NCBI GenBank assembly: GCA_017433975.1
Contig: JAFRGD010000022.1
Coordinates: 118,525-182,524, forward strand
Direction: 5' to 3'
Source of the DNA: Mogibacterium sp.
Lineage (GTDB): Bacteria; Bacillota; Clostridia; Peptostreptococcales; Anaerovoracaceae
Length of the DNA stretch: 64,000 nucleotides
The notes beneath the pieces are model-generated. The model ran no database searches and was not told the origin of the DNA. It saw only the letters and a list, made by a program, of their open reading frames with translations. Positions 1 through 9,090 of the stretch are shown piece by piece (the stretch's first letter is position 1; each line of letters opens with the position of its first letter). A program made the position numbers and the translations under genes.

Positions 1-957
1 ACTTCCGTCGACATAGAAGTACTTGGAGCCGCCGCCGACGAGCATGCCGGTGTAAGCGTCCTGTACGTTCTGCGGTCCTGGCATGATGCCGATGTTGCCG
101 GTGTAGTCGTAGGTGAGGATATCATTCCACTCCCAGCATCCGCCGAACTGGAACGCGTCCTGACCTTCGGACATCGCCTGGTGAACAAGTTCGTCCTCAG
201 CGGAGATCGCGCCGGCCTTGAACATGTTGTAAGCTTTGAGGGTGTCGAACGTATCCATGAGGGCGTTGAACTTCGCGTCCTGCATGAGGTCAACTTCGCC
301 AGCGTACAGACCCTGGATGAATGCCTCTGGATCTTCTCTCTCCTCATACACCTGCTGCAGATAGTGAGCCGCGAGCGACCAGTCTGGTTTGAGGATCGCC
401 GTCGGGGACTCCATGCCGCCCGCTACGAGCTCGTCCAGGAACGCCTTGAAGTCGTCGAGCGTGTTGATGCTCGAAGGATCAAAGTCTTTGCCGGTAACTC
501 TCTTGATCGCGTCTGCATTGTACAGGATACCTCTGGCCTCGATGCAGGTCGGGAAGCCGAGAACCTTGCCGTCAACCGTGATGGCATAGTCCGTATCAGC
601 AACCCAGTCATAACCCGACATGTCGGCGCCGTACTGCTTACCAAGCGTATAGATGTCCTTCGGGTCTACCATGTTGATGGTATACGGGGACTTGGAAGCA
701 TACTTGGTCGCCAGGTGAGCGGAAACCGTGTCCTGCGAATAGTAAACTTCGACATGAACACCGGTCTGCTCCTCGTACTGTTTTGCCAGTTCCTCGAACT
801 GCTCCTGAATCTCGTTCTTCGAGTTAAAGAGTGTGATGGATGTGCCGTCACCGGTGCCGCCGGACGAATCCGAGCCGCCACCGCCGCCGCATGCAGCCAA
901 TCCGAGAGTCAAGATGATCGTCAGCAGAACTGCCAATACTTTTCTTGTTTTCTTCAT
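1..957 (-). CDS. Sugar ABC transporter substrate-binding lipoprotein (partial, C-terminus beyond left edge)
   Basis: The frame is open from an ATG at 957 to the window edge, giving 319 residues. The N-terminus has a Lys/Arg start, a hydrophobic stretch and the lipobox LGLAACGG, so it should be a lipoprotein held on the outer face of the membrane. The body looks like a family-1 extracellular solute-binding protein: the segment near VHVEVYYSQDT, then DGKVLGFPTCIEARGILYN, then Trp/Gly-rich hinge segments. An AGGAGGA site lies 5-6 bases upstream of the ATG. It follows the fructokinase, amylosucrase and esterase genes on the same strand, so a sucrose or oligosaccharide ligand is likely but unproven. 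It has its own upstream promoter. Permease genes would be expected just beyond the left edge. Confidence 0.85.
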   Translation of the reverse strand, partial: MKKTRKVLAVLLTIILTLGLAACGGGGGSDSSGGTGDGTSITLFNSKNEIQEQFEELAKQYEEQTGVHVEVYYSQDTVSAHLATKYASKSPYTINMVDPKDIYTLGKQYGADMSGYDWVADTDYAITVDGKVLGFPTCIEARGILYNADAIKRVTGKDFDPSSINTLDDFKAFLDELVAGGMESPTAILKPDWSLAAHYLQQVYEEREDPEAFIQGLYAGEVDLMQDAKFNALMDTFDTLKAYNMFKAGAISAEDELVHQAMSEGQDAFQFGGCWEWNDILTYDYTGNIGIMPGPQNVQDAYTGMLVGGGSKYFYVDGS

Positions 958-1114
958 ATTATTCCTCCTATGATGTGTTACAATAACGAGTCCGGTAGAA
1001 CCGGTATTGAAATAACGCCTGTTGCAAAAGCAAAGCCTCCATACTTTACTGCATTCGTACCTCGTTCTTCTGCAGAGTCCATCACAGCAGGCAGATTTCA
1101 ATTGTTGTATAAAG

Positions 1115-1143
1115 ATTTTATCAATAATTGGCGAGGGTGTCAA
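1115..1143 (-). promoter_or_regulatory. Sigma-70 type promoter for the sugar-binding lipoprotein
   Basis: On the minus strand a perfect TTGACA (1143-1138) is followed by a 17-base spacer and TAAAAT (1120-1115). It gives a leader of about 150 bases before the ATG at 957. A small hairpin (CCGGT-aga-ACCGG near 990-1002) lies in the leader. The binding protein can therefore be made in excess over the upstream enzymes. Confidence 0.6.
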
Positions 1144-1182
1144 TTTAATGTGGCTATATCAGGCTGGGCGCAAACGTTTTCG

Positions 1183-2295
1183 TTAGCAGAAAATTAGCGG
1201 CGCGAAGTCCCTGAGGCATCGACGCCATACATTCCAGTCATGTCCGCCCTGGTACATCTTGCGGATGCAGGCCACACCGGCCGTTTTGAGGATGTCGTCA
1301 TCCTCGAGGAACGCTGCGATCAGATGGTCGTCCTCTCCGATGCCCCGGAAGAAAACCTTATAATGCTCCGCAAACGCCGCAGGATCGTCGAGCGCCTTCA
1401 AATGCGCATTGTCGGACGGTGCGCGGTCGATCGGGTCCATCGCCGGGTTCCCTGCGATAAAGTCGCGCAAGAATCCGCTGAACAACCCAAGATAGGAGAA
1501 CAGCTCCGGATGCGTAAAGCCGGTGATGCTCGTCTGCATCGAGCCCATGGAAAGGCCCGCCATCGCCCGGTGCTCCCGGTCCGTCAGAGTCCGGTATTTC
1601 CCGTCAATGAACGGGATGACGTCCTCCACGATCATCCGCGGCAGCAGCAGATGGTCGACGGCGCGCTGCCCCGACGCGGTCCGGGTCTGCACCATGCCGG
1701 CGTTCATCACGACGAGGAACGGAACCGCCTTTCCCTCCGCAATGAGGTTATCGAGAATGAGGTTTGCCTTGCCGGAATACACCCAGCCCGTTTCATTCTC
1801 GCCGTGTCCGTGCTGGAGATACAGAACCGGGTACCGCCGTTCCGGATGCGCCTCGTACTCCGCAGGCACGTAAACGAGGCAGGACGCCCAGTCGCCGGTC
1901 ACCGACGAGTGGAAATACTCCCTCCGGACGGAACCGTGCGGAACGTCTTTCAACCGGTAAAAATCGCCGTCCTCCTCCGGAAGCGCAATGTAATTGTACG
2001 GCCGGCTGCAGCCGAACGCGATCGGCAGATACGGGCTCAGGACCTCGTCTCCATCGATCAATACCTGTACATAAGTAAAGCCATGACAGGCAGGAAGCGG
2101 CGCCGTCCAGACGCTGTTCTCCTGCCTGCATTCATAGGTTTTTCTTTCAATTATGAGCGATACGGACGCGGCATGGTCCGCACGAAGGCGGATCCGGGGG
2201 ATTCCGTCCGCATCCACAACAACAGCGTCCGGGACACCCGGAGGGCTAAGAACCGGATCAAACGCGTTCGCCTGCGCCGTCAGATCTTTATCCAT
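1183..2295 (-). CDS. Esterase-family alpha/beta hydrolase with N-terminal beta-sandwich domain
   Basis: 370 residues. The C-terminal two thirds match the putative esterase (esterase D / enterochelin esterase / XynZ-type) family: RYPVLYLQHGHGENETGW gives the oxyanion strand, GLSMGS near residue 248 holds the nucleophile Ser, and GGHDWNVWRR near the C-terminus carries the catalytic His. The first ~110 residues look like the E-set/CBM48-like domain often found before this hydrolase, which binds glycans. No signal peptide is seen, so it is probably cytoplasmic. It lies 21 bases after amylosucrase on the same strand, so it probably removes acyl groups from an imported sugar or glucan. The exact substrate cannot be read from the sequence. 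Confidence 0.8.
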   Translation of the reverse strand: MDKDLTAQANAFDPVLSPPGVPDAVVVDADGIPRIRLRADHAASVSLIIERKTYECRQENSVWTAPLPACHGFTYVQVLIDGDEVLSPYLPIAFGCSRPYNYIALPEEDGDFYRLKDVPHGSVRREYFHSSVTGDWASCLVYVPAEYEAHPERRYPVLYLQHGHGENETGWVYSGKANLILDNLIAEGKAVPFLVVMNAGMVQTRTASGQRAVDHLLLPRMIVEDVIPFIDGKYRTLTDREHRAMAGLSMGSMQTSITGFTHPELFSYLGLFSGFLRDFIAGNPAMDPIDRAPSDNAHLKALDDPAAFAEHYKVFFRGIGEDDHLIAAFLEDDDILKTAGVACIRKMYQGGHDWNVWRRCLRDFAPLIFC

Positions 2296-2316
2296 TCATT
2301 TCACCTTCTCTCCTGC

Positions 2317-4185
2317 TCATTGCCGGTGCCAGAGCATCCAGCGGAAGCCGTACCCCTCGAGCGGTACCGACAGGCAGTCCATGCCTGATTCGCCGTCAGG
2401 GGTTCCGCCGAAGACCTCGCCGGATAAAAGGTCCTCATATGTCCTGCCACCCGATGCCTCGCACGGTTCCTCATGAATCTGCACGGTAACCGGCCACTCG
2501 GAGAAGTTAAATACCCCGAGAAAGCGCTCTCCGTCCAGGTTCCGACTCACCGCGATCACGCGGTCGTCGCCGGTTTCGACGACGGACATCGCCGCGTCCG
2601 GTCCCATGATCTCATTCGACCGGCGAACCGCCTGCATGGCCGCGAGGCCGTCAAAGATCCGCTGTGAGACCGTCCCGGCCGTCTTTCGTTCCGCGGCCTT
2701 TTCCGCGTCGAATTTGCCCCGATGCAGGTAACGGCTGTCGTCCCACTTATCCGGATCCTCGTGATAACTGTAATCGTTCAGCTGCCCGATCTCGTCCCCG
2801 CTGTAGAGGACCGGGATCCCGTGCTGCGCCAGGATGAAGGCGTGCAGCATCAGATCGCAGCGGACGCCTCGGTCGAGCTCCTCCGCCTGCCCGTCCGCCA
2901 ATGCGGTCTCGATACCGCAGAGGGACGCGGTCGTTCCGCAGAGCCGGGCGTCGCCGATGAGTTCAAAATCGTTATATAGCTCCCCGCGCGACCAGCTCCC
3001 CGGCCATTTTCCGGTGAACCAGTCGTTGAGGTATTTCTTGTGCGGGACCTCCCCGTATCCGAATTGTCCGAGGAACGGGTAGTCGAGCCCCCATCCGATG
3101 TCGTCGTGGCAGCGGATATAATTCTGGAAGATATATTCCTGCGGCAACCCGTAGACCTGTCTCATCTGATGTTGTAAGAGCCGGACGTCACGGGTCGCAA
3201 CCGAGTGCCACAGCGTGCACATCATCGTTACGTTATACAACATCTCGCATTCCGCCCTGCCCTGCGCACCGAAGTACGGAACGACTTCTTTTGGCGCCAT
3301 TACGACTTCGCCAAGCAGGAGCACGCCCGGACAGACGATCCGGCAGGCGATGTTCATCATCCGGACGATCTTGTGGACCGGCGGCAGGTTCCGGCAGTTC
3401 GTCCAGAGCTCTTTCCAGATATATGGGATGGCGTCCAGGCGGATCACGTCGATGCCGCGGTTCGCGAGATAGAGCAGGTTGTCCGTCATGTCATTGAAGA
3501 CCATCGGATTTGCGTAATTGAGGTCCCACTGGAACGGATGGAAGGTCGTCATGACGACCTTACTGCACTCCGGAATCCAAGTGAAGTTCCCCGGCGCGGT
3601 TGCCGGGAAGACCTGCGGAACGGTCGCCTCGTAGGCGTTCGGGATATCCCAGTTATCGTACATGAAAAACCGCGCCTGCGCGATCGGGTCGCCGGACCTC
3701 GCCTCAGCCGCCCAGACATGCTCGTCACTGACATGATTCAATACGAAATCGAAGCAGACCGCGATGCCACGGTCATGGCAGGCGTCCGCGAGGGACTCGA
3801 GGTCCTCCATCGTTCCGAGGTCCGGCCGGACCTTGCGGAAGTCCGATACCGCGTAACCGCCGTCGCTCTTGCCATGTGGGGAGTCCAGGAGCGGCATCAG
3901 ATGCAGATAGTTAATGCCGCACTCGGTCAGGTACGGAAGGCGGTCCTCCACGCCGCGGAGGGTGCCGCCGAAGTTTTCCGTATAGAGCATCATTCCGAGC
4001 GGCGCCCGCTCTTCGTCCCAGCTCCTGCCTACAGCGCGCAGCCCGTCCCGCTCCCGGAGCGCGGCCTTGCGGTCCGCCGCATTTTTCTCCAGGATCGTCA
4101 AAAAATACGCGAACGCGTTCTCGTCATGATACAACTCCATGTAGAGTTGCTTCAGTTCTTCCAGATAATCTTTCTGCTCAATCAT
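2317..4185 (-). CDS. Amylosucrase (GH13 subfamily 4)
   Basis: 622 residues from the preferred ATG at 4185, close to the usual ~630 for amylosucrase. It transfers glucose from sucrose to an alpha-1,4-glucan and releases fructose. The GH13 regions appear in order: DFVLNH (~146-151), GIDVIRLDA with nucleophile Asp251, LLGEV with acid/base Glu293, and the amylosucrase-type CHDDIGWG with the transition-state Asp near 361. TTFHPFQWDLNYANP and NLPPVHKIVR are also typical of this subfamily and not of sucrose phosphorylase. Upstream ATGs at 4194 and 4263 are possible; AAAGGA is best spaced for 4185. The preceding fructokinase would phosphorylate the released fructose, so the pair makes a complete sucrose-use module that stores glucose as glucan. 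Confidence 0.88.
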   Translation of the reverse strand: MIEQKDYLEELKQLYMELYHDENAFAYFLTILEKNAADRKAALRERDGLRAVGRSWDEERAPLGMMLYTENFGGTLRGVEDRLPYLTECGINYLHLMPLLDSPHGKSDGGYAVSDFRKVRPDLGTMEDLESLADACHDRGIAVCFDFVLNHVSDEHVWAAEARSGDPIAQARFFMYDNWDIPNAYEATVPQVFPATAPGNFTWIPECSKVVMTTFHPFQWDLNYANPMVFNDMTDNLLYLANRGIDVIRLDAIPYIWKELWTNCRNLPPVHKIVRMMNIACRIVCPGVLLLGEVVMAPKEVVPYFGAQGRAECEMLYNVTMMCTLWHSVATRDVRLLQHQMRQVYGLPQEYIFQNYIRCHDDIGWGLDYPFLGQFGYGEVPHKKYLNDWFTGKWPGSWSRGELYNDFELIGDARLCGTTASLCGIETALADGQAEELDRGVRCDLMLHAFILAQHGIPVLYSGDEIGQLNDYSYHEDPDKWDDSRYLHRGKFDAEKAAERKTAGTVSQRIFDGLAAMQAVRRSNEIMGPDAAMSVVETGDDRVIAVSRNLDGERFLGVFNFSEWPVTVQIHEEPCEASGGRTYEDLLSGEVFGGTPDGESGMDCLSVPLEGYGFRWMLWHRQ

Positions 4186-4199
4186 TTCTGTCATTTCCT

Positions 4200-5162
4200 T
4201 TATTTCCAGCGTTCGACCTCCTCCGGCGTCGGCATGGCCGGAATCGCTCCGCTTCTCGAACACGTCACCGCAGCGGCGCGGTTCGAATACATCACCATCG
4301 CGCTGAGGTCGGCCGGTGGAATCTCGTTGATACTGCCGGCGCCGCGATTCAGTCGGTCAGCGATCTGGCAGAGCAGCGCGCCGAAGAACGTGTCGCCCGC
4401 GCCGTTGGTATCGGCGATGTCGTGGCTGACGCTCGGGAGCGTATCGGTCCCGCCCGCATAGCGGTAGAACGACCCGGAGCCTCCCAGCGTAACCAGTACC
4501 AGTTGCGGCCCCTTCTCAAGCAGGATACGGCTCCCCTCATATACGTCGTCCGTTCCGGTCATCATCAGCATCTCGCCGTCCGAAACCTTGAGGACATCTA
4601 CGAACGGAAGCGGCTTCATCATCATCTCAGTGGCAGACGCTTCGTCCTTCCAGAGCGGTGCCCGGTAATTCGGATCATAGGTGATGAGCACGCCGCGGTC
4701 CCGGGCGGCTTTGATCAGGCTGAGACACGCCTCACGCGCCGGTGACGTCGTCAAACTGAGGGATCCGAAGTGCAGGATCCGCGGCAGCGGCTCGCGGTCG
4801 AGCAAGGACATCGCTTCTTCAACGGTAATCTGTGTATCGGCTCCCGGGTCGCGGTAGAACGTGAAGTCCCGCTCCCCCTCCTCGTCCACATGAACGATGG
4901 CCATGGTCGTCGGGTGCTCCGTGCATTCAAACACAAAAGCAGTGTCGACGCCTTCCCGTTCCAGGACAGACTTCAGCTCCCTGCCAAAAGAATCTGCTCC
5001 GACCTTGCCCATGAAGCCGGCCGAAGCGCCCAGCCTCGTCGCCGCAACCGCGACATTGGCCGGCGCACCGCCCGGAAACGCTGCAAAGCGGGCAACGCCG
5101 TTCTCATCTCTTCCCTTTTGCGTGAGGTCGATCAACACCTCTCCCATTGTCATGATATCCAT
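4200..5162 (-). CDS. scrK: Fructokinase / PfkB-family carbohydrate kinase
   Basis: 320 residues. N-terminal GEVLIDL and FPGGAPANVAVAATRLG are the PfkB signature 1 region. The C-terminal DTNGAGDTFFGALL is signature 2, with the catalytic base Asp in GAGD. Pairing with amylosucrase, which liberates fructose, makes ATP-dependent fructose 6-kinase activity the best reading; other ribokinase-family sugars cannot be excluded. It is the first gene of the operon, preceded by a strong promoter. GAGGG lies just before the ATG at 5162. The stop is only ~15 bases before the likely amylosucrase start. Confidence 0.82.
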   Translation of the reverse strand: MDIMTMGEVLIDLTQKGRDENGVARFAAFPGGAPANVAVAATRLGASAGFMGKVGADSFGRELKSVLEREGVDTAFVFECTEHPTTMAIVHVDEEGERDFTFYRDPGADTQITVEEAMSLLDREPLPRILHFGSLSLTTSPAREACLSLIKAARDRGVLITYDPNYRAPLWKDEASATEMMMKPLPFVDVLKVSDGEMLMMTGTDDVYEGSRILLEKGPQLVLVTLGGSGSFYRYAGGTDTLPSVSHDIADTNGAGDTFFGALLCQIADRLNRGAGSINEIPPADLSAMVMYSNRAAAVTCSRSGAIPAMPTPEEVERWK

Positions 5163-5176
5163 TGCGAGCCCTCCGT

Positions 5177-5186
5177 TAGTTAACTA
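5177..5186. promoter_or_regulatory. Short perfect palindrome in the sucrose operon leader
   Basis: TAGTTAACTA is a perfect 10-base palindrome between the promoter and the fructokinase ribosome-binding site. It could be a repressor operator, as LacI/ScrR-type control is usual for sucrose genes, but a 10-base palindrome in AT-rich DNA may be chance. Confidence 0.25.
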
Positions 5187-5244
5187 TAATAATATATTAG
5201 TCAATGCTGCAAAACTGCTGTATTTTCTGCATTTCTCCATGCTA

Positions 5245-5274
5245 ATAGTATCATTTCCTGCGTTATTCTGTCAA
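5245..5274 (-). promoter_or_regulatory. Sigma-70 type promoter of the sucrose operon
   Basis: TTGACA (5274-5269), an 18-base spacer, then TACTAT (5250-5245) on the minus strand, about 80 bases before the fructokinase ATG. It lies downstream of the terminator of the neighbouring nucleoside transporter operon and so gives the sucrose genes their own transcription. Confidence 0.6.
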
Positions 5275-5304
5275 ATACAACTCACGCCCACGACAAAGGA
5301 CTGG

Positions 5305-5333
5305 ACAAAAGGACGGGCCGCAAAAGCCCGTCC
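5305..5333 (-). terminator. Intrinsic terminator of the xpt-nucleoside transporter operon
   Basis: Eight-base perfect stem GGACGGGC (5311-5318) / GCCCGTCC (5326-5333), loop of seven, followed on the minus strand by TTTTGTC. It lies 45 bases beyond the last permease stop. Confidence 0.8.
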
Positions 5334-5377
5334 CGATTTTCCATCTATGATGCGCCAAAATGCGCTTTCCGTCTGCT

Positions 5378-6367
5378 CTACCGCTCCTCGCGGAAGTACG
5401 GTAAGCCGAGGCTCGCCGGCGGCTGGTTTTCTTTCTTGTCGCGCAGGCTGATGGCGATCAATACGAGGATCGTGACGACGTAAGGGAGCATTTTGTAGAG
5501 CTCCTTGACCGCGAGGTCGGTGCCCGTAGGGATGTAGAGGTACAGGATGTACAGCCCGCCGAAGAGCATCGACGCGAAAATCGCGAGGTTCGGCCGCCAG
5601 ATCGTGAAGATGACCAGCGCGATGGCCAGCCAGCCGCGGTCGCCGAACGCGTCGTTGGACCAGACGCCGTTCGCGTAGTCCATGACGTAGTACAGGCCGC
5701 CGAGGCCCGCAACCATGCAGCCGATGCAGACCGAGAAGTATTTATACTTGGTCGTGTTGATGCCGGCCGCGTCCGCGGTCGCCGGGTTCTCTCCGACCGC
5801 CCGGAGCTCGAGACCGGTGCGGGTCCTCTTGAGGACGTACGAGGCGATGATCGCGATGGCGATGGCGACGTAGGTCAGAAAGCCGTACGACAGGAACAGC
5901 TTGCCGATGACGCCCGCCTTGCTCGCGAACGGAAGCGTCTTGGTGAACGCCAGGCTCGTCGAGGAGAGCGCGATGGACGGGACGTCGCTGCCGGTCAGCT
6001 TGATCAGCGAGCCGCCGAAGAAGTTGCCGAAGCCGACGCCGAACGTCGTCATGGCGAGACCGGTGACGTTCTGGTTCGCGCGGAGCGATACGGTCAGGAA
6101 GCAGTAAAGCAGTCCCATCAGCAGCGATCCGAGCAGGCACGCGAGCGTCGGAATCAGGACCGCGAGGAAATTGTTGAAGTTCGCCCCGCTCTTCTGTTCG
6201 TAGAGGAACGCGCCGATGACGCCGGAGATCGCGCCGACGTACATGACGCCCGGGATTCCGAGATTGAGGTTGCCGGACTTTTCCGAAATGGTCTCGCCGG
6301 TGCAGCCGAGGAGCAGTGGGACGCTCTGTACAACCGCTCTTGGAAAGAACGTTACAAAATTGAACAT
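5378..6367 (-). CDS. BMP-family nucleoside ABC transporter, permease 2 (NupQ-like)
   Basis: 329 residues, strongly hydrophobic with about eight to nine membrane spans. VPLLLGCTGETISEKSGNLN is the conserved opening of the second permease of BmpA-type nucleoside importers (NupQ/YufQ; branched-chain permease superfamily), and ENPATADAAGI is the cytoplasmic coupling loop. GGGAAAGGAGGAGTAAC precedes the ATG. It starts directly after the first permease and ends the operon, followed by a strong terminator. With the partner permease it forms the transmembrane channel for purine nucleosides or bases. Confidence 0.85.
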   Translation of the reverse strand: MFNFVTFFPRAVVQSVPLLLGCTGETISEKSGNLNLGIPGVMYVGAISGVIGAFLYEQKSGANFNNFLAVLIPTLACLLGSLLMGLLYCFLTVSLRANQNVTGLAMTTFGVGFGNFFGGSLIKLTGSDVPSIALSSTSLAFTKTLPFASKAGVIGKLFLSYGFLTYVAIAIAIIASYVLKRTRTGLELRAVGENPATADAAGINTTKYKYFSVCIGCMVAGLGGLYYVMDYANGVWSNDAFGDRGWLAIALVIFTIWRPNLAIFASMLFGGLYILYLYIPTGTDLAVKELYKMLPYVVTILVLIAISLRDKKENQPPASLGLPYFREER

Positions 6368-6368
6368 G

Positions 6369-7469
6369 TTACTCCTCCTTTCCCTTGCTGCTCCGGAAGT
6401 GGAGCTGATAGTTGATGAAGAACTCGCTCGCGATGACGAAGAAGAGAATGATTCCCGTCAGGATGTCTCCGTACGACGGGTTCAGTCCGTACGTCGTGGA
6501 AATCTCACCGGCGCCTCTGGACATGAACACCAGAAGGAGCCCGGAGAGCACCATCGCAATCGGGTTGAAGTGAGCAAGCCACGCGACCATGACGCCGAGG
6601 AAGCCGCGGCCGCCCGCGAGCGACGTCGTGATGGTGTGGTCGCTGCCGGCCACCAGCAGCCACCCGGTCAGACCGCAGATCGCGCCCGAGAGGAGCAGCG
6701 TCCGGATGATGACCCGGTCGACTTTGATGCCGACGTACCGCGCCGTCTGCTGGCTTTCGCCGACGACCGTCAGTTCATAGCCGTGCTTACTGTACTTCAG
6801 ATAGATGAACATCACCACGGTCACGATCGCAGCGACGATGGTGATCAGGAAATACTTCTGCCCTGCGAGCGTCGGGAGCCACCCGGCCTCCGTGTGAGCG
6901 TTGATGATTCCGACATTGCCGGAGCCTTTTGGGGACTCCCATTTGATGATGTAATAGGCGGTGAGCTGGGTCGCGACGTAGTTCATCATCAAGGTGAACA
7001 GCGTCTCGTTGGTGTTCCACTTCGCCTTGAAGAGCGCCGGGATGAAGGCCCACAGCGCACCGGCCACGATGGCCGCGATCAACATGATCAGGATGAGGAC
7101 GCCGTTCGGGATCTTGTCGCCGAGCAGGATCATGCAGGCCGCCGTCGCGAGGGTTCCGACCGTCACCTGCCCCTCCGCGCCGAGGTTCCAGAACTTCATC
7201 CGGAAGGCCGGAGCGAGCGCGACCGAGACCATGAGCAGGATGGCGAGTTCCTTGCCGAGAACCCAGATCTTGCGCGGGCTGCCGAAGGACCCCTTGAACA
7301 TCGCCGCGTAAACGCCAAACGGGTTGAGGTGCGTCGTAAAGGTCGTGATGACCGCGCAGAGGATGAGCGCGATCAGGATGCCCGCGAGTCGTACCAGCCA
7401 CTCCTGCTTCCAGGTGAGCGCCTTGCGCTTGGTGATGTGGATGAGCGGTTCTTTTTTCTTGCTATTCAT
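6369..7469 (-). CDS. BMP-family nucleoside ABC transporter, permease 1 (NupP-like)
   Basis: 366 residues from the ATG at 7469, chosen because GGAGG(TGACAAGG) is well spaced; a GTG at 7478 is also in frame. The N-terminal span is followed by LNPFGVYAAMFKGSFG, FWNLGAEGQ and GESQQTARYVGIKVDR, all typical of the first permease of BmpA-type importers. The reading frame overlaps the end of the ATPase gene, which implies translational coupling. It ends one base before the next permease start. Confidence 0.85.
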   Translation of the reverse strand: MNSKKKEPLIHITKRKALTWKQEWLVRLAGILIALILCAVITTFTTHLNPFGVYAAMFKGSFGSPRKIWVLGKELAILLMVSVALAPAFRMKFWNLGAEGQVTVGTLATAACMILLGDKIPNGVLILIMLIAAIVAGALWAFIPALFKAKWNTNETLFTLMMNYVATQLTAYYIIKWESPKGSGNVGIINAHTEAGWLPTLAGQKYFLITIVAAIVTVVMFIYLKYSKHGYELTVVGESQQTARYVGIKVDRVIIRTLLLSGAICGLTGWLLVAGSDHTITTSLAGGRGFLGVMVAWLAHFNPIAMVLSGLLLVFMSRGAGEISTTYGLNPSYGDILTGIILFFVIASEFFINYQLHFRSSKGKEE

Positions 7470-9012
7470 CCTTGTCACCTCCTCCCTGCAGGCTCGTCAT
7501 GAGAAGTCCGACCTCGCGCTTGTCGGCCGTCCTGCCGTCCACGATGCCGCTGACGCGGCCGCCGCAGAGGACCAGGATGCGGTCACAGAGCTCGAGCAGA
7601 ACGTCGAGGTCCTCGCCGACGAAGACGACGGCGACGCCCCGTTCTTTCTGACGGTTGATCAGATCGTAAATCGTATAAGATGAATTGATGTCCAGTCCCC
7701 GGACAACGTAGGCCGTGAGCAGAACCGTCGGCGCTGACGCGATCTCGCGGCCGACGAGGACCTTCTGCACGTTGCCGCCGGAGAGCCTGCGGACCGGGGT
7801 GTCGACGCCCGGCGTACTGACGTCGAGCTCTTCGACGACCTTTTCCGCGAGTTTCTTTGGTGACTTGCGGTCGGTAAAGAGCGACCGGCCCTGACGGAAC
7901 GACCGGAGCATCATGTTGTCCGTGAGGTCCATGCTGGCGACGAGGCCCATGCCGAGGCGGTCCTCCGGGACGAACGAGAGCGAAACGCCCATGGCCGCGA
8001 TCTCGAGCGGGTCCTTGCCGATGAGCGGCTCGCGTGAGCCGTCGTCCTCGATGTAGTTGATCTCGCCTTTTTCGACGGCCTGCAGGCCCGCGATCGCCTC
8101 GAGGAGTTCCTTCTGTCCGCAGCCGGAAATGCCCGCGATGCCGAGGATCTCCCCCGTATTTGCAGTAAAGGATACGTCATCGAGCCGGAGGACGCCGTCG
8201 TTGCTCCGCACGGTGAGGCCCTTGACCTCGATCCGCGGATGCGCGTCCTTTGGCTCCGGACGTTCTATGTTGAGCGAAACCTCGTGGCCGACCATCATGT
8301 TGGTCATCTCCTGCGCGTTGGTTTCGCTTGTGATCAGTTCTCCGATGAATTCTCCCTTGCGGAGGACGGCGACCCGGTCGGAGATCGCTTCCACCTCGTG
8401 GAGTTTATGCGTGATGATGACGGCCGCCTTGCCGTCCGCTTTCATGTTGCGGAGCACGGCGAACAGCTTGTCCGTCTCCTGCGGCGTCAGGACCGCCGTC
8501 GGCTCGTCGAGGATCAGGATGTCGGCGCCCCGGTAGAGCACCTTGACGATCTCGACGGTCTGTTTCTGCGAAACGGACATGTTGTAGATCTTTTGGTTCG
8601 GGTCGACGTCAAAACCATATAAATCGCAGATCTCACGGATCCGCCGAGAGGCGTCCGCGAGGTCCATCTTTTTGCCTTTTTCCGGCTTGATGCCGAGGAT
8701 GATGTTTTCGGCTGCAGTAAAGACGTCCACCAGTTTGAAGTGCTGGTGGATCATGCCGATCCCGTAATCGTACGCATCCTTTGGCGAAGAGATCTGGACC
8801 GGCTGCCCGTCGATCATGATCTCCCCCGCGTCCGGATAGTAGATGCCGGAGAGCATGTTCATGAGGGTCGTCTTGCCGCTGCCGTTCTCCCCGAGCAGGG
8901 AGAGGATCTCCCCCCGGTAGAAGTCGAGGCTGACGTTGTTGTTCGCGACAACGGAGCCGAACGTCTTGGTAATGTTCCGCATGCTGACTGCGGCGATAGG
9001 ATTGTTTTGCAA
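7462..9012 (-). CDS. BMP-family nucleoside ABC transporter, ATP-binding protein with two ABC domains (NupO-like)
   Basis: 516 residues in two ABC halves. Half 1 has Walker A GENGSGKT (~42-49), a degenerate signature MSVSQKQ and Walker B ILILDEPTA. Half 2 has a non-canonical Walker A GISGCGQKE, signature LSGGNVQK and a degenerate Walker B (LLTAYVVRGLD). This asymmetry is normal for the family, where only one composite site hydrolyses ATP. The start appears to be TTG at 9012, with AAGGAG seven bases away; an internal ATG at codon 11 is the alternative. It energises uptake by the two following permeases. Confidence 0.86.
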   Translation of the reverse strand: MQNNPIAAVSMRNITKTFGSVVANNNVSLDFYRGEILSLLGENGSGKTTLMNMLSGIYYPDAGEIMIDGQPVQISSPKDAYDYGIGMIHQHFKLVDVFTAAENIILGIKPEKGKKMDLADASRRIREICDLYGFDVDPNQKIYNMSVSQKQTVEIVKVLYRGADILILDEPTAVLTPQETDKLFAVLRNMKADGKAAVIITHKLHEVEAISDRVAVLRKGEFIGELITSETNAQEMTNMMVGHEVSLNIERPEPKDAHPRIEVKGLTVRSNDGVLRLDDVSFTANTGEILGIAGISGCGQKELLEAIAGLQAVEKGEINYIEDDGSREPLIGKDPLEIAAMGVSLSFVPEDRLGMGLVASMDLTDNMMLRSFRQGRSLFTDRKSPKKLAEKVVEELDVSTPGVDTPVRRLSGGNVQKVLVGREIASAPTVLLTAYVVRGLDINSSYTIYDLINRQKERGVAVVFVGEDLDVLLELCDRILVLCGGRVSGIVDGRTADKREVGLLMTSLQGGGDKDE

Positions 9013-9029
9013 GCTGCTGCTCCTTCAAA

Positions 9030-9070
9030 AATGAAACCAGGAAAACCCCGGGGGTGCCGGGGCTTTCCTG
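9030..9070 (-). terminator. Imperfect hairpin between bmpA and the ATPase (attenuator or mRNA-stabilising stem)
   Basis: CAGGAAA (9038-9044) pairs with TTTCCTG (9064-9070) and CCCCGG (9046-9051) with CCGGGG (9057-9062), around a five-base loop. On the minus strand it is followed by GTTTCATTTTTG. It sits in the gap after the binding-protein gene, the usual place for a partial terminator that keeps the binding protein in excess over the membrane parts. Confidence 0.55.
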
Positions 9071-9090
9071 TCCGATTTAATTATCTGGGA

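Noticed and set aside
181..1197. Long plus-strand open frame over the sugar-binding protein region
   Set aside because: It is antisense to a lipoprotein gene with a clear lipobox and ribosome-binding site; its own sequence resembles no protein.
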